DNA of 64,000 nt from positions 434,001 through 498,000 of the forward strand of contig NW_002060967.1 in the NCBI RefSeq assembly GCF_000150275.1, in the 5' to 3' direction. Of the stretch, positions 1 to 12,781 are shown piece by piece. This stretch comes from Trichoplax adhaerens. Its lineage: Eukaryota; Placozoa; Uniplacotomia; Trichoplacea; Trichoplacidae. The translations under genes and the position numbers were made by a program. Below the pieces are notes generated by a model. The model worked only from the letters and a program-made list of their open reading frames with translations. It was not told the DNA's origin and made no database searches. How positions within the stretch are numbered: position 1 is the stretch's first letter; every line of letters starts with the position of its first letter.

Positions 1-18
1 TGCATTCTACTCATGTAG

Positions 19-1104
19 TACCTTGGAGTCCTAGTTGTTATTTTCATCCTTGAAATCGCTGGTGCTATCTACGGTGCTGTTAACCGAGTTGCGGTAATTT
101 AATAACTATTACTGATAATATAAGTTATCATTACATCTTGCTATGATTAAGTGATGTAGTAGTTGGAAGCTGCATGTATAGATACTATAAATACACATAT
201 GCTAACATTTTCTAATTGCAGCTAGTTAGGTAATTTATAGCCTTCGCATAACATGAAGTTTATATAGAGAAATAATAGGTCTTGAATTAATATTCTTTTT
301 ATTTGTAGATTGAAGAAGCGGCCAAGGCAAAAATGACCACTGAAGTACAAATTAGATATGGTCAAGCTAATCAAGGCGTCATCACAGATGGATTTAACAA
401 ACTGCAAACTACAGTATGATCTAATTTTGATAGTGTTTAGCATACCTTTGCTCCTAAATTTTTTATTGTCAATTATTATTATTGAACGACTTATATTGAA
501 TTGTCTTAAAAATTTAGTTTAAATGTTGCGGTGTCAACACCACCACAGATTGGTATAGTAGTGCATGGATAAGTGGCAAGCCCAGTTTTCCGTATGGACC
601 TGCAGTTCCTGATAGCTGCTGCCGAACCTCTACGTTACTTTGTGGAGTCAATTCTACTGCTCATGCTAACGCTGTGATATTTAATGCTACATATTACAGC
701 ATTGTACGTAACGAACAATTGATTATGCCATTAGAACTATGATGAAAATTGAATATTTCTAGTCTTTTTAAAAAATATGTAAAACGTTGTATTAACGGTA
801 TATACCGAGTACGTGAGCTAGCTCATTTTTGATGACTTTATGCAATTGATACATACAGGGATGCTACCAGGCTGTTAGGAACTCCATTACGAACAACCTT
901 GGTTTAGCTATCGGTGTTCTTGGAGGATTTGCTGGTGTACAGGTTTGTCTTGACATGTTCATATTTGCATTTAAATCTATCAAATTTACATGTCATTAAT
1001 TTTATAAATTTTAGTATTTATTAAACTTGTTACTTTTCTATAAACAGGTATTAGGAATGATTCTTGCTGGAGTATTGATTGCTAAAGCAGATGAAGAAGA
1101 ATAA
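19..1104 (+). CDS. Tetraspanin A, 3' part (TM3 to C-terminus)
   Basis: Membrane scaffold protein of the tetraspanin family; the first two exons (TM1, TM2) lie left of the window. Five exons read in phase 0 with GT/AG borders: 19-93, 309-413, 518-703, 859-942 and 1048-1104. The first encodes TM3 (YLGVLVVIFILEIAGAIYG). The second is the helical start of the large extracellular loop. The third opens with FKCCG and carries PDSCC and a further Cys. The fourth starts GC, giving six loop cysteines in total, and begins TM4. The last encodes VLGMILAGVLIA and a tail KADEEE before TAA. CCG plus PDSCC and GC is the family signature, forming the disulfides of the extracellular loop. Exon lengths (75, 105, 186, 84, 57 nt) are identical to tetraspanin B, so the two are recent paralogues. 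The ligand or partner cannot be told from sequence. Confidence 0.93.
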
Positions 1105-4100
1105 TATGCCTCTGTTTGGTGTGCATCCTCTACGTAATACAACAGAATACGTTCATGGTTTTAGTTAATATCTTGTTGGGGGCATAAATGAATTACGTGG
1201 ATTGCAAAGAAATTTTTATATTAAGAGATTTCGTACCTTATAATAATTGGTGGTTGTTTTAAGTAGTGAATGATTTATCATTTTAGCTTATATTTACGAT
1301 TATAGTCGTGTATACTTGATGCCAGTGTGTTGTTAATTGTAATTTATGGCATCTTCACTTAACATCGTCTAAAAAGTTCTGGGTTCAGGCAGTTCAGGTT
1401 ATAAGTTTTGCATTATAGTAATATTCCTTCTTTTCTAGGTTTATCATATAACCTATTCCATTAAATTTTAAATATTATCCTTTGCGATTGCTATGTAGCT
1501 GTTATCGCTAACATAGTAGGATGTTAGTATAACTGAATGCCATTTCTTATCATGACCGACTTAAATATATGTATGCCAACATCAATTAAAAGTTCGGCTT
1601 GTACTGATGCAGGTGTTAATATCAGCTAATCTCGACGAAATATTTGGTAGTTTAGACTTCAAGTTAAGGTGCGATATGGTGCTGATTCACAGTTATTTTT
1701 AATTGTAAAGTGGATGAATGTATTCAGACAGTTAGTGACGAGAAAATAAAAGATTAATGTAGCCAGTACGTAAATATAAAGTATAATATTGATTTCTTGC
1801 AAAGTGAATGAGGTACGCATGATAGCATTAACTATTTACAGTACTTTTTACGAATATAGGCCATCAGAATTGGATAAAATCTAAAATAGTCTATACTGAT
1901 ACTGAACTATTGTTACCTTGTGTAGAACTGCAAAAAAGGGTAAGACATATTACAATTGTACCGACAGTGCTGATGGATAAAGCAAAGTTAGTAATAAGTA
2001 CTTTATAAAAAGAAATGTCTTCATCAGTAATTTTCTCTAAAATACGTAGACCTAAATTTATATAAGAATCCTATAAGGCTGGCAGTAGATATTATAGCAT
2101 AAGAATGCAGACAACCATTATAATTAAGCATATAGTACAAGTAAAGACAGCGGTATTAATATGCTTACTAGTATGTCGTTATATAAAATTACCGCAATAT
2201 GCTATTTTATCGTTTGCCTGTAGGCGTTAGCTCCTGTCATCAAGTCTTCAAATATTGATAACACTAATATTTAATAATTTTCGATCCCTACTAAACAACA
2301 ATAGAGTTGTTAAGGTGTTGATTTTAGTCTCGATAGGAATAAAAAGTTCATCTATCGGTATTTACTCGATAAAATTGAATCGTAATAAGATAATAAGCTA
2401 CCGTTATGAAGTATATTGCATCCTATTAATCAAGCCACCATTTACTTCAGTCAACATTGTATTATTATGAGTTAATTTATAGTATTTACGATGTTCTTAT
2501 GATCACAAGTTTAATTTTTTAACCGTTGATTGATTTTACTGTATTCTGCCTGGTTAATTTATGATATCCGTTACTGTATATATATATATATTATTATGAT
2601 ATTGCTGCTTCCATTTACCTTTGTCTATTTGGATGATATCTTTAGTTTTGTATTGCTCATGTACATTAGACTGGCTTATCCACAATATGATCAAATAATT
2701 ATATATTTTATAGTATAGTTACTGAAAGAGTGTTATATGAACTGTGGTAAGCAGTTAATGATTATATTGGGAAAGAATTAGTTGCACACTATAACTTTTT
2801 AGCTATCAATCTAAGATTGGAAATTGCTGTAATTGATTTAAGATGGTTGACTGCGTTAGACTTTTATTCTATGCCTTCACTCTCCTTTTTGTGGTAAGAT
2901 CATAAAATATTTTTGTAATAACATGCAGGAAATTCCAATATACTGTACGCTGATTAGTATGACACAGGCGTACGATCGTTGCTATTGCCTAAAAAAATGG
3001 TTGGAGCTAGCATGCCTGCATCTCCATGTTGAAAAGTCTACTGTAGCTTGGTAGTGTATAACAAAATTGATCACAATTATCATCATTAACATTGCCGTTA
3101 TGCTTTAGTACTTCAGTAATCAATATTATAGCTTTGAGCTATAATTTTAAAATTCAGATTTCAACTCTTCGCGAACTAGCTAACCTTACGTAGTGTTGTT
3201 TTGATTGTCAAGCTGTTGATTAAAGTGATACTGAGGACAAATTGCAAATGGATAGATCTTATTTGTAAATACGTCTTTATTTTTAAACGAGCATTAATAC
3301 AGTGAGATATTATGAGGATAAAATACACTGTTAATGATGACTATGTCTGTAAATGAGAATACACCGATGATGCTATATTGCTGTGCAATTCTACTTTACT
3401 TTTTGACTTTAAGTACACATATCGTCTTTAATTACGCCTATGAGGATGTAAACAAATCGATTACTAATCACGTATAATTTTGTGTTGTCAATGTCTCTAC
3501 AGCAAGTATTTCGTATCGATGTAACAAATCAGTAATAAATTTTTATCCTGTAGATTATTCTAATTTTGATCGCGTTAGACAAGATCAACTATAATGTAAC
3601 TACTTTGAGATGATATAATTAATTACTAAATACAGCTGGCTAATATCCGAATGCTCCCGTACAAATTAATTATAGTAATCCTATTATTATACTAACTACT
3701 GTAAAGTCCTTGAAAACTTAAACCATATGTTATTCAAGACTATTGCTCATGAAATGGTATTATAGAAATGTTCATAACAGCTCCTTTAACATTATAACTA
3801 AAAATATTGTAAAATGTGATATTTACTTTACAAGCAGTTCATTGAGTCTTTTAGCTATACCTTTTCTATTTATTATTTCAGACATTAATTTACGAAAAGA
3901 TTCTAATGTATGCTTTGAAACCGTGATGAGGATTTAATGATAATACATAGAATAGAAAGTAATGAAGAAGATTGTGGGTTAAGGATAATATCATCTCTTT
4001 ATAGCTTTTGACACTATAGTTTTGGATAGTACTTAGATGGTATAAGATTAGTTTATATGTTATTCTTTCAGATATTAATCTTATAGTTGAAGGGGTTCTT

Positions 4101-6197
4101 CGTCATACTTTCCATTTAGATCCAGACTTTTTTCGAAATGAAACCCTATGGTTACAGTAATTGGTAATTGTTGCATAGTAAATAAATCGCTAATTGATTT
4201 ATTGCCTGAAAGAATGTGAAATTGTATTTTATACCTTCTAAAGATTTACTTTGTATCAATCTAAAGGAAAGCGTTAAGTTAATAACTTTGAAACTCTTGT
4301 TTCATTTTTAATTGCACTCAAATATTTGCTACCTAGCTATGATGTAGTTATATTGTTATAACTGGAGCTGATGTATACTGTATTATTGCATTCTCGATGA
4401 AATGACCGTTATATCATCAGCAATATAAAAGTCAATCCATTTCATCAATTTTACTCCAAATCTAGTTAAAAAGCACGGGTATTCCCTAGTAGATATTTAT
4501 GATGTAATTTTAAGTAGCCTTATACGCCCTGCCGTATATAGTGCATAACACATACATAGATCAATTGGGTTCAGGGAATAAAAGTGCTCCTTACTGTATA
4601 TATTGTATGTAGATATAGTATACGTTTCTATATATGAATATCATTATTTTTGGATTATTTTCGTCCAAGGTCCATTGAAGAATTAGATCATCCAACAGTT
4701 CAGGAATAATGATGAATGTATAACAAAATTTAAATTTATACACAAGTTATTATATATCACAATCCATATGACTACTTCAAAAAGGCGTGTCGCTTATAAT
4801 TAACTTTTCAGCTAAGCTATTTGACATCATCATATGAACCACCTGGCCAATTTATATCGAGTGATAGGGATAAAATTAATTTACTTATGATACTTTATTA
4901 TGGATGGAGTTATATGAAATAAATAAAGTATGGCTATACCTCTTTTTTGTTTAGTTATTCATTTTATCCAAGACTATTCAGGCAAAATTAAAAAAAAGCA
5001 AGCTAATTAGTCATCGACAGAAAGAATTGAATGATTACCATTAACTTATTTTTTTACGTACTTTAATCCGATACATTAAGGCCAATTAATTGATATTAGT
5101 TGACCACAGCGGCGTTTATGAATTTCAATTAAATCCATAGTTATGATCTTGATTTCCATTTTGCTAAATGTAAAGTGTAAAATCTTCAACATGATTGAAC
5201 TTCAGAGCCAATTGTAGCACTTGAAAAGTTTTTTACGAGAATTTGATTAATTATATTTATCCTGCTATTAAATTGAGCTAGAACAGGATGCTTGTAATAT
5301 TGCTTTTTACCATATTGTTTATGATACAGTACTAAAAAACTGAGCCCAATAAAATTGTTTAATAAGGAGTAGATCTGAAGCATGTTTCTACTTTAATTTA
5401 GACGCTTAACTCTTGCTATTTGCTGCGTGATTCCTAAATCACCACAGTATAAAGATAAAAATGATTAAATTAAAAAATAGTTTGCTTGTTTAAAGCTCAA
5501 TCATTGGAGAATACTCCCATTTAGTCTAAACTGATCGCTAATGTAGTAATTTCTGACATTTTGACTTTAAATTCGGAGACAGAATGATAATTATTCGCTG
5601 AATCTTTCAAGATTTTATATTCAAAGTAAATTAAGAATTGGATTGAAAAGTCGATCAGAGTTAATATTTCATTCTAATCGATAACCAATTTACCTGATCA
5701 TTGGAAGAGAGTAGTTCTCCCTAATTTATAATAGCTATAACCATAGTTTAATTCCTTATAGAGAATTTTTATGTCGAATACCCGGTATTATACTTCTAAT
5801 ATTAAAATTAACTATATTCTGGTACTTGTTATGGTTGAATTATTAGTATGTGATTTCGATATTACATTGCCTAATCATTGCAACACCGTTAATTTATAAC
5901 TATAAATAGCCATTTATCCAATTTTATCTATTATTTTATCACCCTATTCTGCTAATACGACGCCAAATAAATCGACAACTTGCCAGTAATCTGTAATGTA
6001 ATCGGTTAAAGGTCACAAAATATTACATGGCCTAATCGTAGCGGCACTGTTAATTTCTAAATAAACGCTAAATAGATATCGGTATTTATCCAATGTTCTC
6101 TATCAATTTATCACTCTATTCTACTAATATTGAGTTGAATAATTGAATTAGGCAATGGGTATCTATTCGTTGTTAATGGAAATTGTAATCAGGCCCA
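1105..6197. other. Gene-free spacer downstream of tetraspanin A
   Basis: About 5 kb of AT-rich sequence. I see no exon with splice borders and no conserved protein motif on either strand; the short open frames are what this base composition gives by chance. It should contain the 3' UTR of tetraspanin A; the first AATAAA after the stop lies near 1743, rather far away. A short TA run lies at 2576-2592. Confidence 0.6.
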
Positions 6198-6907
6198 ATG
6201 GAAATATAATTAGTGTTATGGCTGATTGATTCTTGGTTTACAGCAGCATATGTCATGATTGCTGTAGGTGTCTTTATATTGTTGATTTCTATGATCGGAT
6301 TTTATGGAGCTAGGAAATCCAGCAAGTAAATGCTTGGTATTGTAAGTAGTTGCTAACTTTAATTTGCAATTCATATCATAGCCCATCATGGATATCCTAG
6401 AAATGGATAATAGTATATTCATTGGCTAATAGTGGTGATTAAATTGTTCTCTAGTGATATAATTTGCTATTAAAATATTGATAACACTAGAATCTATACT
6501 CTTTACGAGGTTCAAATTGAATTTCTTGTTACAAAAGTATACGTCTTACGTAAGAAATCTTTGATCTATCAAATAATCGCGACTGAATTGTCCTTATTCT
6601 ATTTTGTACTTTTTAGTATTTGACAGTTGCTATCATTATTTTCATCTTGCAAATTGTTGGTGCAATTTACGCTGGAGAGAATCGAGAGAGTGTAAGTGGA
6701 AATAATTGAAAAATTATTTCAAATGCTGTACAACTATTTAAAGTATTCGTCATCTGGAGAGATGATATTTTTCAATGTTTGTTCTTATACTTAAAATATT
6801 AGATCCTCCTCGCTATTCGAACTAGAATGACAAGCATTTTACAAACTCAATATGGCAAGAGATTGCATGATTACAAATGCACAAGAAATGAAACTATACA
6901 GGCTTAA
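6198..6907 (+). pseudogene. Degenerate tetraspanin copy (TM2, TM3 and helix-A remnants)
   Basis: Three blocks match exons 2-4 of tetraspanins A and B. Block 1 (6198-6341) encodes a TM2-like stretch, AAYVMIAVGVFILLISMIG. Relative to tetraspanin B it is frameshifted just upstream (extra bases around TGATT near 6223-6230) and has an in-frame TAA where B reads Ser-Thr-Cys-Leu-Leu; its donor GTAAGT is kept. Block 2 (6617-6691, 25 codons) is fully open and keeps both splice sites, encoding YLTVAIIIFILQIVGAIYAG. Block 3 (6803-6907) keeps the acceptor and a recognisable RTRMTSILQTQYG, but has lost its donor and runs into TAA. I find no TM1 exon, no CCG loop exon and no TM4 exon nearby. The copy sits between two intact paralogues in the same orientation, which suggests a tandem duplicate that decayed. 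An expressed fragment is possible but unlikely. Confidence 0.8.
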
Positions 6908-7312
6908 ATATTCGAAGAGGAATGTTACTTTGATATAATATCAAACTTGGAAATTGTCTCAATTAGCAACACTATATCTAGATCGTAGCTATTGGACTAA
7001 ATGACTGGTATTCACTTGTACCCAGTTTGCTCTTGCTCCTTGAGCAGCTGTAAAGTAGCCGAACTATGTCTTTAGTTCGCACGATAGTGCCAATAAAAAT
7101 AGGTTGTAGCTAGCTTGTATTCTATATGCTACAGGTAATGGCTCTACGATGTCGTCGCTATTATGATTCAAAATGAATAACAGTAACTCTTCGAGTGTAG
7201 AATTAATAGAGATTGCACCAATAAAAATATACAAAAAATGAAATTCTATACGCTAGGATATTCGAAGAGGAATATTTTACTAATATATAGTAACGTGGAA
7301 TCTACGTTATTT
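6861..7312. repeat. Direct repeat around the tetraspanin pseudogene end
   Basis: A block of about 100 bp at 6861-6960 recurs at 7209-7312 with moderate divergence. Both begin with AGATTGCA and share a TATTCGAAGAGGAAT core. The first copy overlaps the third decayed exon of the tetraspanin pseudogene, so part of its coding sequence was duplicated with it. Confidence 0.65.
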
Positions 7313-8896
7313 ATTGCGATAATTTCCTTTAGGATAGTAGAAATTATAAGAGTCGCGCAAAATTGAATCTTATAGTCGTATTTGCAGTAATCTTAGATGG
7401 TATTTCAGATCAGGAGCAATTTTATCATTTCCCTTTTATATTAAGCTGCTAAAAATGTGAAAAATATGACTTTATGATAACATTGGGTCTACTGTATTAC
7501 ATTTTTCCTAGCGATAGGCTCATGAAATAGATCGAACACTAAAAAATGTGGAGAATGTGACTTTGTGGCGAGATTGGGTCTACTATACTACATTTTCTTA
7601 GCGATAGGCTTATAAAATAGATCAAACACTGAAAAATCTGAAGAAGATGATTTTATGATGAGCTTAAGTCTACTAGAGTATATTACATTTTTCCTAGTAA
7701 TAGGCTCATAAAATAGAGCAAATACTGAAAAATTGATTTCATATTCAGAGTTATAATAAGTTAAAAATAGAGTTTATGGCATGAGTACGTTTTAATTCTA
7801 AAAATTGTAATTTGAAGATTAATAATACTACATTTGTACCATATAATTAAGTAGCCTAAGGTACCGCCGGTACTTTAGGTCAATTTATCATACTCGTACA
7901 TTACTAGTAATTTATGAGCCTATTAAGGGACTCAATAAGAATAGGATCCATAATCTATACATAGGCTATAGGGTACCTTTATGAATCTTTCTTTTTTTTA
8001 AGCTGCAAAGAAAGCTAAAAATGCTGGAATTGGATTAGCCCGTATTAACCTATATAACCTTCTCCAATGGCCAAAACAGCTGCTTATGGATGTATATATA
8101 TATATATCTGACAATATAGATCTTGAAGAAATTTTATCTTATAGTATTTTACTGCTTTGCGGTTTATCATCTAAAAGCTACGAAAAAATGCTATAAATAT
8201 GAATTGAAACAATTGTAAAATAGCTTGATTAATTGATGAGGAATAAAAGAAACCAATATAGGTATTAAATGGCTAATTTGCTTACAATATGCCTTTTTCG
8301 TTAGTGTTGGCCTTGTCAGCTGTATTTCATCATTTTTGCACCATCAGTCATCAAATCCTTTACCTAAATGTGAGCATAGGAATCATTACGCGATTGCTAG
8401 ATTATGAGCTAAATATACTTTTGAAATTGTAATATGGTATAACCATCTAGCAGGCTAAAAGCTACCCATATTCTTCACATCATGTATTTTATTCATAATA
8501 GTGAAGAAATACAAGTTATCCATGAATAAATATCAGGACTACACCTCACATTAATCTTATTTTTTCTTCTAGCACTAACTTCATTGGTGATTAAGCCTAA
8601 TCTGATTGTGGGACTTTCCATTGAATTAATTTCTTGATCATCCAATAGATTAGAGCAGTAAGAATAGCATCTCAGCATGACAGTAAATTATGTTTTAATG
8701 CATATGATTAACGGTTAGAAAGTACTATACAAGTTATATGACGCACTAGAAAGCTTATCAAAATTCAATTCCTCTGCGGTGACTCTTACGCCGATCCTAT
8801 TTCTACACGTATTCAATGTTAAAAGGAACGCTCTAATCTTTTCCATTTTATAACTTTGCCATAGCAGTTTGAAAAGTGGTCAGAAAGTCAATAAAC
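6908..8896. other. Spacer between tetraspanin pseudogene and tetraspanin B
   Basis: No exon is recognised here. The stretch holds the second copy of the 6.9 kb direct repeat, a three-unit tandem repeat (7450-7735), a TA run (8091-8107), and presumably the promoter of tetraspanin B. Confidence 0.55.
7450..7735. repeat. Tandem repeat, about 95 bp, three copies
   Basis: Three successive imperfect units each run through GGGTCTACT or AAGTCTACT, a TACATTTT stretch, and a GATAGGCT or AATAGGCT segment followed by ATAAAATAGA or its close variant. Unit starts are near 7450, 7541 and 7636. No coding potential is seen. Confidence 0.75.
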
Positions 8897-11800
8897 ATGG
8901 GTTGTGGAGAGAGATGTATGCTGATTTCATTTTATATCATCACCTTTGGCTTTATGGTAGGTATTTTTTCTTTTACGAAAAGTTATAATAGATTGAAATT
9001 TAAAATTTCTATTCCCCAGTAGTAGTGTTTCTACTATTCAACTTAGAAATAAGTATGTTAATCAGATCCTTCTATCAGACGTAGGCTAGTTGTTCTGGTC
9101 GCAATGGAAGGAGATGAATAAATTTTGAAGTTTCTGAAATATTAGCTTACAAAATTGTCCTAAAATGCAGCGGGTTAATGGAATAGGTCATAGCTACAAC
9201 CGAGTAAAAATTAGCGATATTAAATGATCTTGAATTCAATTTTAGATTTAATCACGATCGCTATCTTGATTGATTACCCTATATCTGAGATCCATAATAG
9301 AGTAGGCTCCTAAGCTAACCCATTAAGATTTTAAATATTTGACTACTATTAATGAATAGATTGTACAGAAGATAAGGCAGTTTAAAATCGATTAAAACTT
9401 AAACATACCAGCTAAAGATATTCTTATCGCAACTCCTATTCATTTTTATCTGCTAAGTATCGAGAACATATGGTTAATCTTGGAATGGATAATTAAGTTA
9501 GAGCGTAGATTTTCTACTTGTTTTAGGCGTTTAATGCCCTTAGTTTTTTCTGATGTAGACAATACGTTTGCAATAATTTCTACTTTCTCACCGTCTTTTT
9601 CTGCTTAATCGGCTATGCTTCCATCTAATTCTAAAAAAAATTGATTATGGGCTGATATTAGTTTACAATAAGTACCGGTATAAGTTCTACTTGAAAATAT
9701 TTCTGTGCCTGTGGGTAGACGATAAACTAAGCTACGGTGCTTAGCAATTTAAAGTAATTTAAGAGAAATGCGGTGAGATCTTTGCATGTTTGCAGTAGAA
9801 TATCTTAATGTGGTCTTTATGGATAAATTTTAGGATAATAATCATTACCTATAGTATCCTGTTTACTTTCATCTAAAAATGACATAAATGGAAAATAATG
9901 TTGACATGAAAATTACCAATTAACGTAATTTACGAGAAATAAGGCGAGACCTTTGCTTGTTTGCAGTAGAATATCAGCTGGATATCTTTAGAAGTATAGC
10001 CTTTATGGATATATTTTATGATAATAGCTATTCCTGTATTCTTTCATAGAAGAGTGAAATAAATACAAGATAGCATTAATGTGAAGATTACTATTTGATT
10101 TGATATAATCGTAAGGTCCTTGGAGCAGCTTTACTTGGGCTGGGTATTTATATTCGGACTAATGGAAATGGTTTAGATATTGTTGTCGATACATCATGGC
10201 ATACTGCAGCATATATCATGATCGCAATTGGCGTAATGGTCTTCTTAATTTCACTACTGGGATGTTTAGGAGCAGTAAGGAAGAGCACATGTTTACTTGG
10301 CACGGTAAGTTAAGCCAACATGTAATATTTCTACATCGATTCCTATTTTTCCATTTCTCGGTTTTCTGTTTTCCTTTTGCATTGAACCAGTTGATATCTA
10401 GATGCATAATTTTATTTTTGAAACTACCAAACTGCATCCTTGATGAATTAAACAGCGTGTAAAGTTTATTAAAATAGTCATCAAAATGCGATTTCTATTT
10501 CATTTTCGAATCTATAGAGGTTGTAAGCTTTAATGTTATTTTACTTAGCATTACAAATTATGTACTAGTAGTGAAATAAATGCATAAGATAGTACTAAAA
10601 AGTAACGAGTTCTCAGTAAGGTGCATATTATTTCTAGCTATAGAGAAAACAGACAAGTACGCAAGAGAAAATAACAGTTCATATTTACCTACAGAATTCA
10701 TGATTCTACGGTATTTGTCCAATATCGTTGTGGATAAAACTAATCTAACAGAAGGATTTTGCTCATGAATTAGAAAGTATTTAACGTTCATATCAAGAAT
10801 TACTATCGTGTAGCCAAGAGAGAAAACAATGCAAATGTTATTCGTTAGCATATGAAATATGACTTCTATTTTTACGTTATGGATTAATTATTTTGTGTTT
10901 TGATTACTGAAACAACTTCGAAATAGTAAAGTGATCGATGTTTAATAAGAGAAATAATGATGATTACAATCCCGATATAATCGTCATTTCTAATTCTAAC
11001 TTCAGCTGATTCGATGAGGATAATTCATGGGTTTAACTAATTTAACAGCTTACTAGAGTAAAGTTTTGCACGAAATAATTGTTCCATATCCTTTTTTACT
11101 CCTTATATGCGTAGTATCTTAGCTGTATGATTGCTATATTCATCGTGGAATTAGCAGGAGCCATTTATGCTGGTATTAATCGCACTGCAGTAAGTATCTT
11201 TCTCTTTCTAGCTGCAAAGCATATACAAAATATACACTGATATTTGCATGCGATTGTTTTATCGTTAATTGCTAGAAATACTATTTTTTATAAAATAAAG
11301 GTTGAAAGCACCATCAGAAATAAATTTAGCACGGAAGTTAAAGATTCATACGGACAACCTCAAAAAAATGCTATTACAACAGGAATCGATCAAATCCAAA
11401 CACTGGTAAATATGGAATGATAAATCTATCCGTTCTAGAACTTTGAGATAGAATTTTGCTATCTACGAATTGATTTATGGTCAATTTTGTTAATCCGATT
11501 GTATCTTTAATTTCTCTCTATCACTGCTATTATAATAGTTCCAATGCTGTGGAATAGATTCGCCTTTTAACTGGACCAATTCGAAATGGTCGAACAGCAA
11601 GCCAGTAGGGAATTATGGTCCTCCCGTTCCAGATTCTTGCTGTAAAATGGAAATGCCAAACTGTGGTACTAATCCAGCTAATCATTATAATGAAACCATA
11701 TTCACAGAAGCAATCTATCAACAGGTTAGAATTACTGTACCACAATGCAATCATGAGGCCTCTTTTAACTATAAATCGTGCATTCTCTTTTTTTAACATA

Positions 11801-12781
11801 TCAGATGAAACATTAATATTGATCGAGAGTAAAAATTGTAAATTAATCACTCTATTCTATTGATCTGTTCGATATCTTACATTACAGGGGTGCTATATCA
11901 AAATTCGCGATTTAATCTCTAATAATATAGCCATCGCAATCGCTATTTTAGCAACATTTGGCTGCCTGCAGGTTAATTTTAGATTGCATGTGTTTATGAT
12001 TGCCATTTTTTCTTATTTTAATCCTAAATCGATCCTTTAGTTTCGTTATATACAGTTAAGTGACTGAAATTGCTAATGATAATTATTCGGTTATCTACGA
12101 GCATCGTTACGCTTACTTCTGATTTTATGGGCATAATCATAATATTTGCATACAGCTCAAAGGTTTAGCCTATCGCTCTGGTGTGTAGTTGCTCGACTAA
12201 TTGCTAATACATCAAACCTTGCCTAATAGGCTTAATTCACCGACATAAAATTAGAGGATCCAACTGTTAATTATAGCTCGATTATCTATGAGCAAAGCTA
12301 CTCTTACTTTAGTTTACCAATATAATTTTTTTAAGCCTGCCTGATAGGCGTGATTTACATACACAAAGTTAAAGGATCCAACTGTTAACGACGTCTAGAT
12401 TATATAAATATCGGAGCTATTCTTACTTTAGTTTATGAGCATGCTTAAGCTACACAAAGCTCAAGAATCTAACTGCTAACGATAGCTCGAATATTTGTTA
12501 ACAGAGCTGCTCTTACTTTAGTTTGTAACCGTGATTATGATAATTACATAAAGTTACATGATTCAACTCTTCATTATAGATAGTTGGCCTCCTAATAGCG
12601 AGGTTGCTCTATAGTACTCTCGGTTATGAGTATGGTTATGAGATTTAACGGATTTAAAGCTAAATGATTGATCATTGAAATGAAATTGTTCGGCTACCTA
12701 TTAAGGTGATTACTCTTATTTTAGCTGGTAGGCATGGTCATGGCTGCTTGCTTAATACGACATGTGAAGAAAGAAGAGTGA
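8897..12781 (+). CDS. Tetraspanin B, complete (251 aa)
   Basis: Four-pass membrane protein of the tetraspanin family, expected at the plasma or endosomal membrane. Seven phase-0 exons: 8897-8956, 10116-10304, 11115-11189, 11301-11405, 11539-11724, 11888-11971 and 12725-12781. The start is MGCGERC, with N-terminal Cys residues typical of palmitoylated tetraspanins. TM1 spans the exon 1/2 border and ends ALLGLGIY; TM2 is about residues 51-73; TM3 about 84-104 (exon 3); TM4 about 213-241. The large loop carries C146-C147-G148, C177-C178 (PDSCC), C185 and C207, with an Asn-X-Ser/Thr sequon soon after the CCG. The tail is RHVKKEE. The length is normal for the family. Intron 1 (1.16 kb) holds a 175-bp direct repeat, and intron 6 holds a tandem array that repeats the last acceptor. 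Exon borders equal those of tetraspanin A. An earlier short exon (12041-12067, acceptor CTTTAG) would give a truncated tail and is the less likely ending. Confidence 0.95.
9755..10105. repeat. Direct repeat, about 175 bp, two copies
   Basis: Lies inside intron 1 of tetraspanin B. The segment beginning near 9755 (TTTAAGAGAAATGCGGTGAG) recurs near 9929 as TTTACGAGAAATAAGGCGAG. Both copies continue through TTTGCAGTAGAATATC and TTTATGGATA. It ends just upstream of the exon 2 acceptor at 10115. Confidence 0.7.
12054..12745. repeat. Degenerate tandem array over the last intron of tetraspanin B
   Basis: Four to five diverged units of about 90-120 bp. Each carries AACTGTTAA or AACTGCTAA and then CTTACTTTAG or a close variant. 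Acceptor-like copies end at about 12312, 12431 and 12531. The true acceptor TTATTTTAG at 12724, with the start of the final exon, resembles the same unit, so the array appears to be built from the intron 6/exon 7 border. Confidence 0.6.

Noticed and set aside
10216-10462. Frames of 73-88 codons on both strands at 10.2-10.46 kb
   Set aside because: They overlap exon 2 of tetraspanin B in other frames and run past its donor; the spliced phase-0 reading with TM2 is clearly the real one.
12041-12067. Alternative last exon FRYIQLSD of tetraspanin B
   Set aside because: It has an acceptor-like CTTTAG and is in phase, but it would remove the second half of TM4, whereas 12725-12781 restores it with the same exon length as tetraspanin A.
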